From the NCBI RefSeq assembly GCF_000204055.1, contig NW_006768768.1, positions 808,071-872,070 on the forward strand: a stretch of 64,000 nt of DNA. The letters are read 5' to 3'. A program made the position numbers and the translations under genes. The notes under the pieces were generated by a model. The model saw nothing but the letters and a program-made list of their open reading frames with translations. It was not told where the DNA came from and did no database searches. Below are positions 61,863 through 64,000 of the stretch, in pieces (the first letter of the stretch is position 1; every line of letters begins with the position of its first letter). The stretch is from Melampsora larici-populina 98AG31. Lineage: Eukaryota > Basidiomycota > Pucciniomycetes > Pucciniales > Melampsoraceae.

Positions 61863-64000
61863 TCATACATCAAATTTTCTTCTTTTTGAAGATTTCATCA
61901 AAATTTCTAAATAAGATTGATCATTAACACTCTCTTCATCATTAAGAAATCCATCAATTTCCTTTTCTTGATCTTCATCAACTTGAGCAGATTTACTAAG
62001 TCTTGATTTAAGCCTAGGTTGAAAGAAATCCTCTAAGCTAGAGTCTGAGAATTTAGGCAATGGTAATGGTGCTGATGGTGAGTTTTGAATATTTTGATGA
62101 GAATTAGTTGGTTGTGACACATGTAAACCATCTGAAATTGATCCCAGGTTCCGGTCGGTGAATTTAATTGCAGGTATTGTATCTTGGAAAAATGGATGTG
62201 GTTGAGGAGGGTGTGGGTTTTCCTGAGAATTCAACTCACGATACGGATCCAAATTTCTGGGTACAGGCATTGAGTCTTGGAAAATTGGATGTGGTTCAGG
62301 AGCTTGTGAGATTTCTTGAGGGTGCAACCCATGACTCGGATTCGAATATTCAGGCTCAGGCATCGAATTTCGAAAAAATGGATGCGGTTGAGGAGCTTGT
62401 GAGGTTTCTTGAGTATCTAATTCACGGTTCGGATCGGTGAATCCGGGTACTGGTTTTGAATTTTGAAAAATTGAATGGGGTGCAGGAGCCTGTGAGATTT
62501 GCTGAGAATCTGATTCTCGATTCGGATTTGAATATCTAGGTACAGGGCTTGAATTTTGAAAGAATGGATGTGGTTTAGGAACTTGTGAGAGTTCTTGAGG
62601 ATTTGGTTCACGATTAGGATCAACAGGCATCGGATTTTCGAGAATTGAACGGGGTTTCGGAGCTTGTAAGATCTCTGGAGGATCTGATTCAAGATTCGGA
62701 TTTAAGTATTTGGGTAGAGGCATTGAATCTTGGAAAAATGGATGTGGTTTAGGAACTTGTGAGATTTCGTGAGGATCTGATTCAACATCCGGAGTCGAAA
62801 GTTTAGGTACGGGGGTTGAGTTTTCGACTTGATGAGACGTAGATGGTGGTGATAAATGTTGATCTTGAGAAGCCAAATCATGATCTGAATTGGGGGATTT
62901 AGGAAGAGTTGATGATCTTGAAACTTGCTGAGAACCAGATGGTCTTAATATTTTTAATCCTTTGTTAACTTCCTTTACATTTGAAGCCGAGAATTTCGGT
63001 ACAGGTGGTATAATGAAAAGTTGATGATGTCTAATAAGCAATGATCTTAACTTATTACCTAACCAATTGCTAACTAGTTTTAAATTTGCAAGTTCTAAAT
63101 ATACCTGAGGAATCAAACTTCCCTCACCTAATAACCAATCTTGAGTTTCTTTTTTTATAAATACTTGGTTCAATCGATTTTTCATTTCAGGTCGAAGTTC
63201 TTCAAATGTGAGATGAATTATGTAGATCCAATTGTAAATCATCTCTTCTTTGATCCCTTTACGTACTTGTACATCTAGAAATTTCAACATATCCTCTCCT
63301 AGCTCTACTTCGACTTTAGGATCCATTTGTCTTAAAATGGTTGTCCAAATTCGCAAGGGCGTTAGATACGTATCGATGATGTGATCGAACGTTGTATCTC
63401 TTTTAGGAGTAGAAGTAATATGTTTGATATATCTTGGATATAAATCATGCAAATAAGTTTTGAATGGAGATGATTGTATAAAGGTCGGTAATGTTGACTC
63501 AAGAGTGAATTTCAATTGATTGATTGATATTCTGCTGACAGTATCAATCATCAAGAGTCTAAGCTTTTGTGTCACCAGTCCAGAATAAATGGGTGAAATC
63601 ACATTCCAATTAGATTGATGATCTGATCTACGTAAACCTGATACAGAATACCTGAGACTGATTTGATCTTGTCTATATTGTTTGTATTGATTGAATAATT
63701 GCAGTTTATACTTACCATCAGCTTCACTCATGATATACCTGAGAGACGTAGCTGGCACTTGGTTGTTTTTTGCAAGACCGGTGTGAAATTGACGAACTTG
63801 CCTTCTTAAATTGATGTTGAACAGATCCTGAACAAGTTTATCTAAGACATCAGGTCCATCGAGCGCATCAATGAATCTAGACATTCGAAGTCCAATGCTC
63901 GTAGGATACAGAAATGATTGATCCTTGACTGAAGCCGACTTGATTTGAGGTTTGGGAAGGATAAACTTGATGATCCAATCCATTGAAGCTGAAACATATC
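61863..64000 (-). CDS. Repeat protein, paralogue B (5' part beyond window)
   Basis: The frame is open from the stop at 61863 to the window end (at least 712 residues); the start and any signal peptide lie outside. It aligns colinearly with paralogue A: MDWIIKFILP (A: MDWIINLVLR), ALDGPDVLDKLVQDLFNINL (A: ALDQSDVLGRLTQDLFNVNL), RIWTTILRQMDPKVEVEL, NWIYIIHLTFEEL, IIPPVPKFSASNVKEVNK. The repeat region has expanded differently: about seven units of 30-36 residues with an AP/PHPFFQ-MPVP core (PHPFFQDSMPLPKYLNPN, PHPFFQNSSPVPRYSNPN) replace most PPVPKF repeats of A. It ends SLEDFFQPRLKSR, EKEIDGFLNDEES and the basic SKRRKFDV. Function unknown. Confidence 0.75.
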   Translation of the reverse strand, partial: YVSASMDWIIKFILPKPQIKSASVKDQSFLYPTSIGLRMSRFIDALDGPDVLDKLVQDLFNINLRRQVRQFHTGLAKNNQVPATSLRYIMSEADGKYKLQLFNQYKQYRQDQISLRYSVSGLRRSDHQSNWNVISPIYSGLVTQKLRLLMIDTVSRISINQLKFTLESTLPTFIQSSPFKTYLHDLYPRYIKHITSTPKRDTTFDHIIDTYLTPLRIWTTILRQMDPKVEVELGEDMLKFLDVQVRKGIKEEMIYNWIYIIHLTFEELRPEMKNRLNQVFIKKETQDWLLGEGSLIPQVYLELANLKLVSNWLGNKLRSLLIRHHQLFIIPPVPKFSASNVKEVNKGLKILRPSGSQQVSRSSTLPKSPNSDHDLASQDQHLSPPSTSHQVENSTPVPKLSTPDVESDPHEISQVPKPHPFFQDSMPLPKYLNPNLESDPPEILQAPKPRSILENPMPVDPNREPNPQELSQVPKPHPFFQNSSPVPRYSNPNRESDSQQISQAPAPHSIFQNSKPVPGFTDPNRELDTQETSQAPQPHPFFRNSMPEPEYSNPSHGLHPQEISQAPEPHPIFQDSMPVPRNLDPYRELNSQENPHPPQPHPFFQDTIPAIKFTDRNLGSISDGLHVSQPTNSHQNIQNSPSAPLPLPKFSDSSLEDFFQPRLKSRLSKSAQVDEDQEKEIDGFLNDEESVNDQSYLEILMKSSKRRKFDV

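Overview
The window looks like nuclear DNA of a basidiomycete, most probably a rust fungus (Pucciniales). Genes are AT-rich and cut by many 50-100 bp GT-AG introns with microexons. The transposon families and a SANT-like, acidic-tailed gene resemble rust repertoires as I remember them. The order-level call is inference; no marker gene fixes genus or species.

Host genes (exon joints worked out by hand, phases checked): a nuclear-type hydrophilic protein (4939-5833, +); the prolyl-hydroxylase TPA1/OFD1/OGFOD1 (7877-9992, -); a two-finger C2H2 factor (11595-12728, -); the oligosaccharyltransferase subunit OST3/OST6 (15674-17066, +); PRCC (29804-31092, +); a PIN-like membrane transporter (31641-33870, -); an intact tRNA-Ala(AGC) (34274-34361, +); a small acidic coiled-coil protein (41170-41797, -); a second C2H2 factor (49790-51553, -); a SANT-like protein (58654-60306, +); and two paralogous repeat proteins (54268-57092, -, with a signal peptide; 61863 to the window end, -, cut by the edge).

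Between them lie repeat-rich blocks: 1-4350, 6166-7410, 17067-29200, 34473-40662 and 42600-48110. These hold an intact hAT transposon, a decayed hAT that shares its terminus with a 329-bp MITE, three TIR elements with CAC...GTG ends and 3-bp target duplications, a decayed DDE transposase, several fold-back elements and LTR-like repeats.

The most striking observations are these. Two tRNA-Ala(AGC) genes are each split in the D-arm/A-box by related TIR elements with 3-bp duplications and TGTCGCA subterminal repeats. A third such element carries a decayed MCM7 helicase fragment that still contains an intron. That third element sits inside an array of exons, one part of which is present both with introns and exactly intron-free. 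Several TE-borne reading frames are broken at positions best explained by CGA to TGA or CAA changes, suggesting CpG-biased mutation of repeats.
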